64,000 nucleotides of DNA, taken from positions 43,214-107,213 of the forward strand of contig NZ_PVZB01000030.1 of NCBI RefSeq assembly GCF_003002025.1. Reading direction: 5' to 3'. Source of the DNA: Paraburkholderia sp. BL25I1N1 (GTDB lineage: Bacteria; Pseudomonadota; Gammaproteobacteria; Burkholderiales; Burkholderiaceae). Below are positions 1 through 8,231 of this stretch, piece after piece. How positions within the stretch are numbered: position 1 is the first letter of the stretch; every line of letters begins with the position of its first letter. Made by a program: the position numbers and the translations under genes. The notes beneath the pieces were generated by a model. That model saw nothing but the letters and a program-made list of their open reading frames with translations. It made no database searches and was not told the DNA's origin.

Positions 1-948
1 GCCGGCGCCGGGCTCATTGTGGCCGAAGCTACGAACATCTCGGCGCAGGGTCGCGGCTATGCGGCTACCCCAGGCATATGGAGTGACGAGCAGGTCGCCG
101 GCTGGAAGAAGGTAACCAACGCGGTTCATGCTGCGGGCGGCAAAATCGTCAGCCAACTGTGGCACGTCGGCCGCTTCTCGAGCACAGAACTTCAGCCAAA
201 CGGCGAAGCGCCGGTCGCGCCGTCAGCTATAAAAGCTGAAGGCGAAACCTATACAGTGAAAGGCTTCGTGCCGGTATCGATGCCGCGAGCGTTGGAAACC
301 GAAGAAATCCACGGCATCGTGGAGCAATACGCCCATGCGGCTGAGAATGCCAAGCGCGCGGGTTTCGATGGCGTCGAAGTGCACTCTGCCAATTGCTATC
401 TGCTAGATCAATTCCTCCGAGATTCCACCAATAAGCGTACAGACCGATACGGCGGCTCAATCGAGAACCGCACGAGGCTTACGCTTGAGGTGACCGAGGC
501 GATCGTCGATGTTTGGGGTAACGAAAGGGTTGGCTTACGCCTGTCGCCGGTTTCGCCCAATGCTGGAAATACCCCTCCGGACAGTACCGTGATGGCCACA
601 TACGGACATCTCATTCGCGGACTGAATCGCATGGGACTGGCCTACCTGCATTTTGTGGAAGGCGCGACCGGTGGTTCGCGGGACGTCCCTGCCGGGGTTG
701 ATCTCGACGCTCTACGGGCGCTCTTCGACGGTCCGTACATTGGCAACAACGACTATGACCTGGACCTCGCAATTCAGCGCCGTGCTGAAGGGAAGATCGA
801 CATCGTAGCGTTCGGCCGCCTGTTCATAGCAAACCCCGACCTCGTTGAAAGGCTCCGTCACGGTGCCGATCTAACGATTGCGCCGCGCGAGTCCTACTAC
901 AACGGGGGTGCGAAGGGTTACACCGATTGGCCGACCGGCGCTTATTAA
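1..948 (+). CDS. Old Yellow Enzyme family alkene reductase (5' end outside window)
   Basis: FMN-dependent ene-reductase that would reduce an activated C=C bond with NAD(P)H. The open frame runs from base 1 without a start (first residues AGAGLIVAEATNIS), so the N-terminal part of the TIM barrel lies upstream. Visible family marks are GLIVAEAT, the substrate-binding HSAN (usual HGAN), the following DQFLRDSTNKRTDRYGGSIENR block, and the FMN-phosphate stretch AFGRLFIANPD near the C-terminus. The ending around YYNGGAKGYTDWP is typical of NemA-like members. It is probably co-transcribed with the SDR 93 bp downstream. Family is sure; the substrate is unknown, though an enone or enoate fits the catabolic surroundings. 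Confidence 0.9.
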   Translation, partial: AGAGLIVAEATNISAQGRGYAATPGIWSDEQVAGWKKVTNAVHAAGGKIVSQLWHVGRFSSTELQPNGEAPVAPSAIKAEGETYTVKGFVPVSMPRALETEEIHGIVEQYAHAAENAKRAGFDGVEVHSANCYLLDQFLRDSTNKRTDRYGGSIENRTRLTLEVTEAIVDVWGNERVGLRLSPVSPNAGNTPPDSTVMATYGHLIRGLNRMGLAYLHFVEGATGGSRDVPAGVDLDALRALFDGPYIGNNDYDLDLAIQRRAEGKIDIVAFGRLFIANPDLVERLRHGADLTIAPRESYYNGGAKGYTDWPTGAY

Positions 949-1041
949 TCGTACGCCGATATCTGGAACATACCGCAGTCCCCTAACGTGACGATTAGGT
1001 GTCCACATCGCTTAGGGTAAACCTTCAGAGAGGACTTCAAC

Positions 1042-1785
1042 ATGAATTATCTGCAAGACAAAGTTGCCGTTATCACTGGTGCATCATCCGGCATCGGGGC
1101 GGCGACCGCCCGGGCCCTCGTGGCGCAGGGCGCTCGAGTAGTCGCCGTTGCCCGAGACGCCGCGGAAGTCGAGGCATTTGTTGCGACTGCCCGACAGAAC
1201 GGTGGCGAGATTGTAGGTCACGTTGCAGACGTCACAGTCGCAAGACAGATGAAGGCAATGGCACAGTTCACCAAGGATGCGTACGGCTCCATCGATATCC
1301 TGGTCAACAACGCGGGCCTGATGCTGTTCTCGAACTGGACCGACTTCGCGACCGATGATTGGGAGAAGATGATTGAAGTCAATATCAAAGGCTACCTGAA
1401 CGCGATTGCGGCCGTGCTGCCTTTTATGCAGCAGCAGAAGTCCGGCCATATTCTGAATATGGACTCGATTGCCGGCCATCACGTGGTGCCATCGGCGGGT
1501 ATCTACTGCGCAACAAAGTTCTTCGTCCAGGCTGTCACGGAGTCCTTGCGCAAGGAGCTTTCCGTGCACCTTGGCATTCGAGCGGGAACGATCAGTCCCG
1601 GGGTAGTCGACACTGGATGGGCAAACAAAGTCAGCGATCCAGAAGGCCGCAAGGCTGCGCAGGAGCTCAACAAGCTTGCCATCGCACCTGAAGCTGTAGC
1701 ACAGGCTGTCGTCTACGCCCTCAATCAACCCGCGATGGTCAATATAAACGACATTGTTATCACGCCGACCCGGCAGGACTGGTAA
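1042..1785 (+). CDS. SDR family oxidoreductase
   Basis: Classical short-chain dehydrogenase of 247 residues, the normal length. Near the N-terminus is the nucleotide-binding TGASSGIG, then NNAG, and a catalytic Ser (NMDSIAG), Tyr and Lys (YCATK). The sequence resembles the YdfG/serine-dehydrogenase-like group acting on hydroxy acids or alcohols, but the substrate cannot be read from sequence. An AGAGAGGA ribosome site lies before the ATG. It sits between the ene-reductase and an NTF2-like gene, which suggests a small operon working on one carbonyl/alcohol intermediate. Confidence 0.9.
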   Translation: MNYLQDKVAVITGASSGIGAATARALVAQGARVVAVARDAAEVEAFVATARQNGGEIVGHVADVTVARQMKAMAQFTKDAYGSIDILVNNAGLMLFSNWTDFATDDWEKMIEVNIKGYLNAIAAVLPFMQQQKSGHILNMDSIAGHHVVPSAGIYCATKFFVQAVTESLRKELSVHLGIRAGTISPGVVDTGWANKVSDPEGRKAAQELNKLAIAPEAVAQAVVYALNQPAMVNINDIVITPTRQDW

Positions 1786-1847
1786 GTCGGCAGGTGTTTC
1801 TCGCCCCTACTCTTCCTTAATGTTTTGTTATTTCGAGGATGCATATC

Positions 1848-2225
1848 ATGAATAGTCCCACCTACGTGCAAGAATATAATGCGATCGTGGAAGTTCTCAA
1901 GCAGTACAACGAGGGCGGCAAGCAAGCGAAAAGCAATATCATGAAGCCTGCATTCAGCGAGCAGGCTACCATCTTCGGCGTCGACGGCGATAGCAAATTG
2001 ACCGGCGGTCCGATTCAAGGCCTCTTCGACACCATAGACAGTGTCTTCAAGCCATCGCCTGATGCCAAGGCTGCTGTCACCCGGATCGACATCGCAGGCA
2101 CCGCCGCCAGCGCTCGCATCGACACAAATGACCTCTCCGGTTTCTGCTTTACTGATTTCTTCAATCTCTTAAAGGTCGAAGGCAAGTGGACAATAGTCAG
2201 TAAAATCTATCACACCCACGTCTGA
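1848..2225 (+). CDS. NTF2-like (lumazine-binding-type) small protein
   Basis: A 125-residue single-domain protein of the cone-shaped NTF2/SnoaL fold, closest in look to the putative lumazine-binding group (Lumazine_bd_2). Seen are an N-terminal helix, FSEQATIFGVDGD, and a C-terminal LKVEGKWTIVSKIYHTHV. Such proteins may be isomerases, dehydratases or ligand binders. A second family member is encoded at 41942-42328 with the same layout. The start at 1848 is preferred over 1839 because the GAGG site then has a usable 10-bp spacing. Function here is unknown. Confidence 0.75.
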   Translation: MNSPTYVQEYNAIVEVLKQYNEGGKQAKSNIMKPAFSEQATIFGVDGDSKLTGGPIQGLFDTIDSVFKPSPDAKAAVTRIDIAGTAASARIDTNDLSGFCFTDFFNLLKVEGKWTIVSKIYHTHV

Positions 2226-2238
2226 TTTAATCACCCGG

Positions 2239-2269
2239 GCATGGCCGGGCTGTTTTCGCTCGGCCATGC
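2239..2269. terminator. Hairpin downstream of the NTF2-like gene
   Basis: Perfect 9-bp arms GCATGGCCG and CGGCCATGC surround a 13-nt loop, 13 bp after the stop. There is no clear T-run on either side, so it may be a transcription end or an mRNA-stabilising stem. Confidence 0.45.
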
Positions 2270-2692
2270 GCACGGCGCGCCATTACCCCAGCATAAGATC
2301 CATTCTTCGCATAGACCTATTGCCTATAGGCGCGACGTGACTAGTCGGCAGCAACGGGGTGCGCTTTCTGCTTCGGGACCCGCGTCCACTCCGCTTCTTA
2401 GCGCGCCTCCAGGCGGCAAGTAGGTAAGCTTGGAAGTGCGTTCGCTTTATCTCTCCGGCTCGCAAACATTGGTTGGCTATCGGCCACAGATCCGCTGTTT
2501 AGCTTATGTCGGCGTACTGCCAGTGGGAGTCTTCGCAACCATCGCGCTGGCGCCTTCGCCGCACAGCGAAGATCACCCGAGCAGTGGTCGAAGCAGCGCC
2601 CGTCGCCCGCCGAGTCGAACACCTTGTGCCCTCGAAAACGGCCTGACTTGAGGGTAAAAACAGCAATCCATCTGAACTAGGAAGGAATGGTC
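2270..2692. other. Intergenic stretch without a recognised gene
   Basis: About 420 bp between a hairpin and the SRPBCC gene. Short open frames on both strands overlap one another, lack ribosome sites and resemble nothing I know. It may hold the promoter for the SRPBCC-flavin reductase pair. Confidence 0.4.
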
Positions 2693-3139
2693 ATGCCAAC
2701 TGTCGAATTCTCCGCCGTAATTGATGGCGACGCCGATAGGATTTGGAACGTTCTTAAACGTTTCGGTAAAATCAGTGAATGGTTTCCCGCCATCACCGAC
2801 AGCATCACTGAAGGCGATCAGCCCGATGGTATGGTGGGGAGCGTTCGCCGCATCAGGCTTCAAGATGGCAGCACGTTGCGCGAACGCCTTCTTTCCGTGG
2901 ATGACCGGCATCGCAGGCTATCGTATTGCATTGAAGAGTCGTTCCTCCCACTGGACAACTATGTCGCCGCCGTCATTCTTGTTCCGCTGACGGGAGAATC
3001 GCGCACCTTTATTCATTGGACGGCGAGCTTCGACCTGCGGGCAAGCGACGCCGAGGGCCAGTATGAGAAGCTCATTGCAGGATTGTTCAGTGCAGGCAAC
3101 GACAGCCTACAAGCATTCGTACGCAAGGAGCAGGCATGA
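2693..3139 (+). CDS. SRPBCC family protein (polyketide cyclase/START-like)
   Basis: A 148-residue helix-grip protein. The N-terminal VEFSAVIDGDADRIWNVLKR and the IHWTASFDLRA strand are typical of the Polyketide_cyc2/MxaD-like group, which bind hydrophobic ligands in a deep cavity. AAGGA with a 6-bp spacer favours the ATG at 2693 over that at 2687. Its stop overlaps the start of the flavin reductase by 4 bp (ATGA), so the two are translationally coupled and probably act on the same compound. Reaction unknown. Confidence 0.8.
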   Translation: MPTVEFSAVIDGDADRIWNVLKRFGKISEWFPAITDSITEGDQPDGMVGSVRRIRLQDGSTLRERLLSVDDRHRRLSYCIEESFLPLDNYVAAVILVPLTGESRTFIHWTASFDLRASDAEGQYEKLIAGLFSAGNDSLQAFVRKEQA

Positions 3140-3723
3140 ACGGGTATCTGAAGCCGGTTGAACTCGGAAAGGCCTCCAGGTTGATCCATCATGGCCCCAC
3201 CGTTCTTGTGTCTGCTCATCACCAAGGAGTGGACGACGTAATGGCGGTTGGGTGGGCTTGCGCGCTCGACTTCGCTCCGCCAAAGCTGACCGTAGTGCTG
3301 GATAAGGTCGCTCGTACTCGTGAGCTCGTAGAAGGTAGTGCGATCTTCGTAGTGCAAGTGCCTACAGTGGCCCAACTGCAGCTTGTTGATGCGGTGGGCA
3401 CCAGCACACTGTTCAATGATCCGGATAAACTACTGAAAAGTGATGTGCATCTGTTCCACCAGGATGGCTTTGGGCACTTGCCTTTCGTAACCGGCTGTTC
3501 GGCGTGGCTCGCTTGCAAGCTAATTCCGGAGCCGCACAATCAGGAAAGCTACGACCTTTTTATCGGTGAGATCGTCGGAGCATGGGCCGATACACGTGTG
3601 TTTCGGGAGGGCCATTGGCATTTCCAGGATGCGGATCCGGCTTGGCGGAGTCTGCATTACATCGCAGGCGGGCATTACTACGCAACCGGCGACTCCTTCT
3701 TCGCCGCAACGGTTGAGAGCTAG
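3136..3723 (+). CDS. Flavin reductase family protein (FMN-binding split barrel)
   Basis: A 195-residue protein of the flavoredoxin/flavin-reductase-like split barrel. Diagnostic are the segment VARTRELVEGSAIFVVQVPT and the C-terminal YDLFIGEIVGAWAD strand. It could supply reduced flavin to a monooxygenase or act as a flavoredoxin. No two-component monooxygenase is visible nearby, so its partner is either upstream of the window or absent. Coupled to the SRPBCC gene by a 4-bp overlap. Confidence 0.85.
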   Translation: MNGYLKPVELGKASRLIHHGPTVLVSAHHQGVDDVMAVGWACALDFAPPKLTVVLDKVARTRELVEGSAIFVVQVPTVAQLQLVDAVGTSTLFNDPDKLLKSDVHLFHQDGFGHLPFVTGCSAWLACKLIPEPHNQESYDLFIGEIVGAWADTRVFREGHWHFQDADPAWRSLHYIAGGHYYATGDSFFAATVES

Positions 3724-3739
3724 ATAATCCTTCGAATGT

Positions 3740-3776
3740 AAAAAAAGACCGGTGCCCAGATCAAGGCGCACCGGTC
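3740..3776 (-). terminator. Intrinsic terminator, minus-strand orientation
   Basis: Perfect 9-bp stem GACCGGTGC/GCACCGGTC (3747-3755 and 3768-3776). Read on the minus strand the stem is followed by a run of seven T, so it should stop transcripts from the acyl-CoA ligase. It may also act as a weak bidirectional end for the flavin reductase unit. Confidence 0.7.
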
Positions 3777-3946
3777 GGAATACTCTACTCGCTACCCCCG
3801 CCCGGCCGATTCGCGATCTAAGTCAGATTCCTGAGCGTAAGCGATGAGCGGGACTAGAGACGTCGCAAGACGAGGCCACCTGAATACCTTTTTTTCAAAA
3901 CGTCAGCGGTTCGAAAATGGCAGGACGTCCCTGTCGTGTCCTCCAC

Positions 3947-3976
3947 TTGCGAGCAGCCGCTCGGCTGCTCTCGCAA
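3947..3976. terminator. Long hairpin downstream of the acyl-CoA ligase
   Basis: A stem TTGCGAG-CAGCCG pairs with CGGCTGCTCTCGCAA around a short loop, with one 2-nt bulge. It lies 45 bp past the ligase stop on the minus strand. No T-run follows; probably RNA-end stabilisation or an accessory terminator. Confidence 0.45.
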
Positions 3977-4020
3977 AGATTGTCAAAGGTAGATGTTCCT
4001 CGCGCTACGGAGTGCTCGGC

Positions 4021-5556
4021 TCATCCCGAAAGGCCTTCCGCCTCCTTAAGTTCTGGTCGCGGCCCATCGATTAAATGGTACTGAGCCAAAATAGCGTCCT
4101 TGATTGCCCGCCTGACGATCTTACCCTGAGCGTTGCGTGGCAGTCTTTCGAAGGGCACTAGCAATCGCGGACGCTTATAGCTCGTCATGGATTCGGCTAC
4201 GGCTCTCATCTGTTCCCGCCAGTTCGGAGGGGGAGACTCCACTGCTGCAAGTATGACCTCTCCCCAATACTCCGAGGGGATACCGACCACTGCGATTTCT
4301 GAGTTGCCCACGCTCCCCGCCAAAGCGCGCTCGACCTCATCGGGGGCGACCTTGTAACCGCCCGTCTTGATCATATCTGCGGCACGTCCGACCAGGCGCA
4401 AGCGGCCTTTGGCATCGATAAAGCCTAGATCGCCAGTATCGTGATATTCGCCTTGAGACATCGGCATGAAGCCGTCCCGCGTTCTGTACCCAGACATTAA
4501 GTGATGAGCTCGAACGTGTACCGTTCCTACCTCTCCGTCGGGAAGAACATTCGCATCATCGTCGCGAATCGCGACTTCCACTCCAGCAGCTGGCCATCCG
4601 ACGCAAACAGCGAGTCCCTCTTCCTGATACCAATGATCCGTCTCAGCAGACTCCATCACAGTAATCGGATTAAACAGTTCGCTTTTACCATAAGTGATAC
4701 GGATTACCGGGCCGAAGACCTCGCGAGCTCGGCGATACAGATGAGGGCTCAATATTGCCGTCCCGCAAAAGATCGACTTCACCGCAGGGAAGCGCCTACC
4801 TTCGGCCGCATCCACAACTTTTGCCAAGACAGTCGGCGGCATGAACGCCGCCGCACAGTCGCCACGCTCGAACATTTCCAGGACTTGCGGGGTATTCACT
4901 CCGTCCATCAGCACGACCGAACCGCCAGACGAGAGATATGCATAGGCGAGCAACGAAGCACCATGGGAAAATGGCGTCATTAAAAGCACTGGACCACTTT
5001 CCGACGGCTGATGCGGCAGGTTTGCACGAAGCAGCAGGTTGGCGATCCACCTTCCTTCCTGCGTGTGGAGTGCGCCTTTTGGCGGACCAGAGGTTCCCGA
5101 AGTGAAAACAACACGTGCCGCTGCCGTTGGCTCAACCTGCGGATAGTCTGCGGGATCGAACGTTTTTGGTCCGATTGAATCTACCTCTACCACGGGGCCT
5201 TTAAATTCTGCAAAGCGCTCGACGAGATCTGCGCTGGTAAGCACGAGTTTCGCCTCGCTAACTGCCAGGCAGTGCTCCAATTCGTTCTTGCTGAGTGCAG
5301 GATTAATCGGCGCCTCAGCGAACCCCGCCATCATGACAGCATAACCCGCGGCAACCGCGTCAGAGCCGTTGCGAAACAGGGTTGCGATGGTCTCGTCTGC
5401 GCCTAACTGAAACGACCGCAGTTGGGTAGCGATTCCACTCGCCTTCGCAATAAGATCTTTATAGGTGACACGGCCACGTGTATCAATAACAGCAACACGG
5501 TCACCATAGCGCGCTGCAATTTGCGCGACGTCGTTCGCGGGCTTGAAGGACTGCAT
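4021..5556 (-). CDS. AMP-dependent acyl-CoA synthetase (class I adenylate-forming)
   Basis: Activates a carboxylic acid to acyl-AMP and then acyl-CoA. At 511 residues it has the full set of family motifs: phosphate-binding TSGTSGPPKGA near residue 165, ITYGKSE, the HDTGDLGFI loop, the hinge GRAADMIKTGGYKVAPDEVE, and the C-terminal catalytic lysine in PRNAQGKIVRR. The acid is unknown; neighbours suggest a short or branched acid of this catabolic island. It is transcribed alone, with palindrome ATCACA-AA-TGTGAT about 80 bp upstream and a terminator downstream, so it probably belongs to the IclR-type regulon described below. Confidence 0.9.
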   Translation of the reverse strand: MQSFKPANDVAQIAARYGDRVAVIDTRGRVTYKDLIAKASGIATQLRSFQLGADETIATLFRNGSDAVAAGYAVMMAGFAEAPINPALSKNELEHCLAVSEAKLVLTSADLVERFAEFKGPVVEVDSIGPKTFDPADYPQVEPTAAARVVFTSGTSGPPKGALHTQEGRWIANLLLRANLPHQPSESGPVLLMTPFSHGASLLAYAYLSSGGSVVLMDGVNTPQVLEMFERGDCAAAFMPPTVLAKVVDAAEGRRFPAVKSIFCGTAILSPHLYRRAREVFGPVIRITYGKSELFNPITVMESAETDHWYQEEGLAVCVGWPAAGVEVAIRDDDANVLPDGEVGTVHVRAHHLMSGYRTRDGFMPMSQGEYHDTGDLGFIDAKGRLRLVGRAADMIKTGGYKVAPDEVERALAGSVGNSEIAVVGIPSEYWGEVILAAVESPPPNWREQMRAVAESMTSYKRPRLLVPFERLPRNAQGKIVRRAIKDAILAQYHLIDGPRPELKEAEGLSG

Positions 5557-5633
5557 GTTTTAGGCTCCCTTTGTCCGTAGGTGGGAGTCAGTATTGTTCT
5601 CGATTGAATCGACGTCACAGAGCAGATCGAATC

Positions 5634-5647
5634 ATCACAAATGTGAT
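5634..5647. promoter_or_regulatory. Palindrome ATCACA-AA-TGTGAT upstream of the acyl-CoA ligase
   Basis: Perfect inverted repeat with 6-bp arms and 2-bp centre, in the 127 bp between the ligase start and the end of the PLP enzyme gene. Near-identical sites occur at 16226-16239 and 19873-19886, each upstream of another minus-strand catabolic unit. Candidate operator for the IclR regulator. Confidence 0.6.
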
Positions 5648-5683
5648 CTAACGGAACCTCCGTTCTGGAATATTCTTCGGGAA

Positions 5684-6892
5684 TTATATTGCATTGAGCG
5701 CGACGTCAAAGTCACGCTTCAGGTCGTCAATGTGCTCCAGACCGACTGCTAGTCGAACGAGGTTCGGAACAATGTTGGCATCCCTCATTTGTGATTCTGT
5801 CATCGTGCCAGCCCACATGGCGGCCGTATGGACAACCAGCGTGTGCACTCCGCCCAGGCTGACCGCTTGGATCGCCAAACTCAATGATGCGACAAAACGG
5901 GAGGCCGCTTCAAAGCCTCCTCTAACCGCTAGCGCTATCACGGGCCCGAACCCCGTCATTTGACGCGTTGCCAAATCATGTTGGGGGTGACTACTGAGTC
6001 CTGGATAGTACACCCTCTCCACCATCGGATGTCGCTCTAACCAGGCCGCAAGTTCCAAGGCGTTGTCGTTCATGCGCGCCATACGCAATGAAAGCGTACG
6101 TACGCCCCGTAGCAGTAGCCAGCCATCCATAGGAGAGAGGACAGAGCCAAGGATGATATGCGTCGCCCAAATGCGCTCTGCAAGCGCATAGGAACAGCAG
6201 ATGACGCCAGCCATCAGGTCGTGGTGCCCTCCCAGTGCCTTGGTCGCGCTGTGGACGACGATGTCGATTCCAAGTGCATGTGGCTTTTGATTAATCGGAG
6301 ACGCGAACGTGTTGTCGGCGACGGTTAAGATCCCTCGCGGCCGGGCCATCGACGCAATTCTTCTGAGATCGGTGAGGACGAGCGTGGGATTCGCCGGAGT
6401 CTCAAGCATGATGAGTTTCGTCTCAGCGCGCAACGATGCCTCAATGAGGTCTGCGTCGCTCTGTTCGACTAATGAGACTTCGACACCGAGTCGTGGCAGC
6501 AGCTCATCGAACAGCTTTGCGGTAGCCATATAGTGTCGAGTCTGCGCTATCACATGGTCGCCTGCCTTAAGAAGGCTTAACGCCGTCGTGCTGATAGCGC
6601 CCATCCCCGAACCAGTAAGCAAGGCCGTTTCTGTGCCCTCCAGTTCAGCAACAATCGCGGCGACCCGATCGTGGGTCGGGTTCCCGTAGCGCGTATAGTA
6701 GGTGGAGTGGCGTGCAGTACTCGCCATCTCCACGAAGTCCGCCGCGTCTGTCGCTCTGAAGGTAGCCGAATAGTAGATCGGAGGCACTACAGAACTGCTA
6801 TCGCCGTGCGCTGAGTCACCATGCAGGACGAGTGTTTCGTCGCGCCACTCCGCGCGGCTGCCGTGGGCCGTTGCCGGCCTAGTGTCTTTCAT
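5684..6892 (-). CDS. PLP-dependent trans-sulfuration family enzyme
   Basis: Member of the Cys/Met metabolism family (cystathionine gamma-synthase, beta-lyase, methionine gamma-lyase). The 402-residue protein has YGNPTHDRV, the GSGMGAIS phosphate loop, and the Schiff-base lysine in HSATKALGGH. The family members cannot be told apart from sequence alone. The ATG at 6892 follows a GGAGG-type site; a GTG two codons earlier is less likely. Divergent from maoC across an intergenic region with a LacI-type operator. A sulfur-amino-acid enzyme in a CoA-pathway island is unexpected; it might eliminate a side group from an amino acid substrate. Confidence 0.85.
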   Translation of the reverse strand: MKDTRPATAHGSRAEWRDETLVLHGDSAHGDSSSVVPPIYYSATFRATDAADFVEMASTARHSTYYTRYGNPTHDRVAAIVAELEGTETALLTGSGMGAISTTALSLLKAGDHVIAQTRHYMATAKLFDELLPRLGVEVSLVEQSDADLIEASLRAETKLIMLETPANPTLVLTDLRRIASMARPRGILTVADNTFASPINQKPHALGIDIVVHSATKALGGHHDLMAGVICCSYALAERIWATHIILGSVLSPMDGWLLLRGVRTLSLRMARMNDNALELAAWLERHPMVERVYYPGLSSHPQHDLATRQMTGFGPVIALAVRGGFEAASRFVASLSLAIQAVSLGGVHTLVVHTAAMWAGTMTESQMRDANIVPNLVRLAVGLEHIDDLKRDFDVALNAI

Positions 6893-7036
6893 CTCCACCC
6901 CTCCAAATCAACTGACTATTTGACAAGACGCATCTTTCGCAGCGCATAGACCCGTCCCTCGATGTTCTCGCATTCTAACGGAATCCCTGACGATGGAAAT
7001 CACAGATATTTTTGCGAAATCACGTGGAAACCTGCA

Positions 7037-7065
7037 TTGCACACGTGTGTATTTGCGTATACCAT
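7037..7065 (+). promoter_or_regulatory. Promoter with overlapping LacI-type operator, maoC unit
   Basis: TTGCAC (-35) at 7037-7042, 17-bp spacer, TACCAT (-10) at 7060-7065. The palindrome GCACACGTGTGT at 7039-7050 covers the -35 end, the usual geometry for repression. It faces the maoC gene 52 bp downstream. Confidence 0.7.
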
Positions 7066-7116
7066 GGCCTCATACATGACTGACGTGCAGCAAAGTCGGT
7101 CGCATGGGGAGATCAT

Positions 7117-8163
7117 ATGTTTTCGGCTTATTACGCCTTGGGTAACTCCCGCTTCCAGGAGCGGTTCGGCGTTTCGTTTGAGGGGCTGGCGCCCGGTCAA
7201 CGCTTTCTGCACCGACCGGGCATCACATTTTCCCAGCAGGAAAATGTGGATGATTCACTCAATATGCTGAACAGTGCGATGCTGCACTATGACGAGCGTT
7301 ACGCGGGAGGGACCGCGTGGGAACGCCCGTTGATGGTGAGCACGTGGACACTTCAGCGCCTCATTGGCATGACCTGGAAGACCTTCGGAACTTACCGAAA
7401 ACGAATTCTTTCAATGGACAGTATCGCCATGAAGGGGCCGGTGTTCGGCGGCGATACGATCTATGCAGAGACAGAAGTATTGCAGAAGACGCTGTCGAGC
7501 GCTTCTGCGTTAGTCCGGCTCCGTACGGAGGGCTACAACCAGCGCCGAGAGCAGATCGCGGTCGTCGAGTACACCATTGAGATGTTCCATGAAGGTGACC
7601 TGCCCGACGCAATCCGGATTGGCGGGCAGCCAAGTGACGAACTCCGATTCCGCTCACATCGTGACAATGGTGACGGTACATATACCGAGCAGGTTGGGCT
7701 CTTCTTTGAAGACCTCGCCGAGAACGAAACCTTCGCTCACTTCCCTCGCCGTACCATCCTGCCCAGTGACCTCGCTGCGCGGGCTTATAGTGCGCTGGAC
7801 TGGAGTCCTGCCAGCCATGACTTCGCCTGGGCGGAGGCCGCCGGGTTGCCTGGCAACAGTCCGCCCCAGACGTGGCTAGTAGGCCTCATAGCCGCGCTTT
7901 CGACACGAACGTTGGGACGTGTCGTGGCTAACTTGGCGTGGAATAAGGTCGAATTTCTCTCTGATGTCTTTGCAGGCGACACGGTCGAATCTCGCTCCAC
8001 CATCACCGGCACCCGGGTATCAACGTCCAGACCCAACGAGGGCATTGTTACTGTGGACACGGAGGGTATCGCGCAAGACAGCAGATGCGTTCTTCGATTT
8101 TCGAGAACGTTGCTCGTCTACCGCAAGTCCGCCCAAACCCCGTATCAGGTAGCCGGCTACTAA
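7117..8163 (+). CDS. MaoC-like double-hotdog dehydratase/hydratase
   Basis: A 348-residue protein with two hotdog domains (roughly residues 20-170 and 190-340). This is the layout of enzymes that hydrate or dehydrate branched dicarboxylic acyl-CoAs, such as methylmalyl-CoA dehydratase and mesaconyl-C4-CoA hydratase. FEGLAPGQRFLHRPG and VFGGDTIYAETEVL in the first half, and FFEDLAENETFAHFPRRT and FLSDVFAGDTV in the second, are typical MaoC strands. GGGAG precedes the ATG. Followed 68 bp later by a hydroxyacid dehydrogenase in the same orientation, both probably under the operator at 7037. Exact substrate is an inference; with the CoA-transferase and CitE-like lyase a C5 dicarboxyl-CoA is plausible. 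Confidence 0.85.
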   Translation: MFSAYYALGNSRFQERFGVSFEGLAPGQRFLHRPGITFSQQENVDDSLNMLNSAMLHYDERYAGGTAWERPLMVSTWTLQRLIGMTWKTFGTYRKRILSMDSIAMKGPVFGGDTIYAETEVLQKTLSSASALVRLRTEGYNQRREQIAVVEYTIEMFHEGDLPDAIRIGGQPSDELRFRSHRDNGDGTYTEQVGLFFEDLAENETFAHFPRRTILPSDLAARAYSALDWSPASHDFAWAEAAGLPGNSPPQTWLVGLIAALSTRTLGRVVANLAWNKVEFLSDVFAGDTVESRSTITGTRVSTSRPNEGIVTVDTEGIAQDSRCVLRFSRTLLVYRKSAQTPYQVAGY

Positions 8164-8231
8164 CAGCATCCCTTCGGAAATGCGTCTGTGTCAGGCGCGT
8201 TCGATTCAGGCGTCAAAATAAGGAGACAGCC

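Noticed and set aside
3592..3599. ACACGTGT core inside the flavin reductase gene
   Set aside because: Core resembles the LacI-type operator, but it lies deep in a coding region and lacks the outer GC.
5684..6892. Assigning the PLP enzyme as MetC, MetB or methionine gamma-lyase
   Set aside because: The subfamily-determining residues cannot be judged without an alignment; only the family is claimed.
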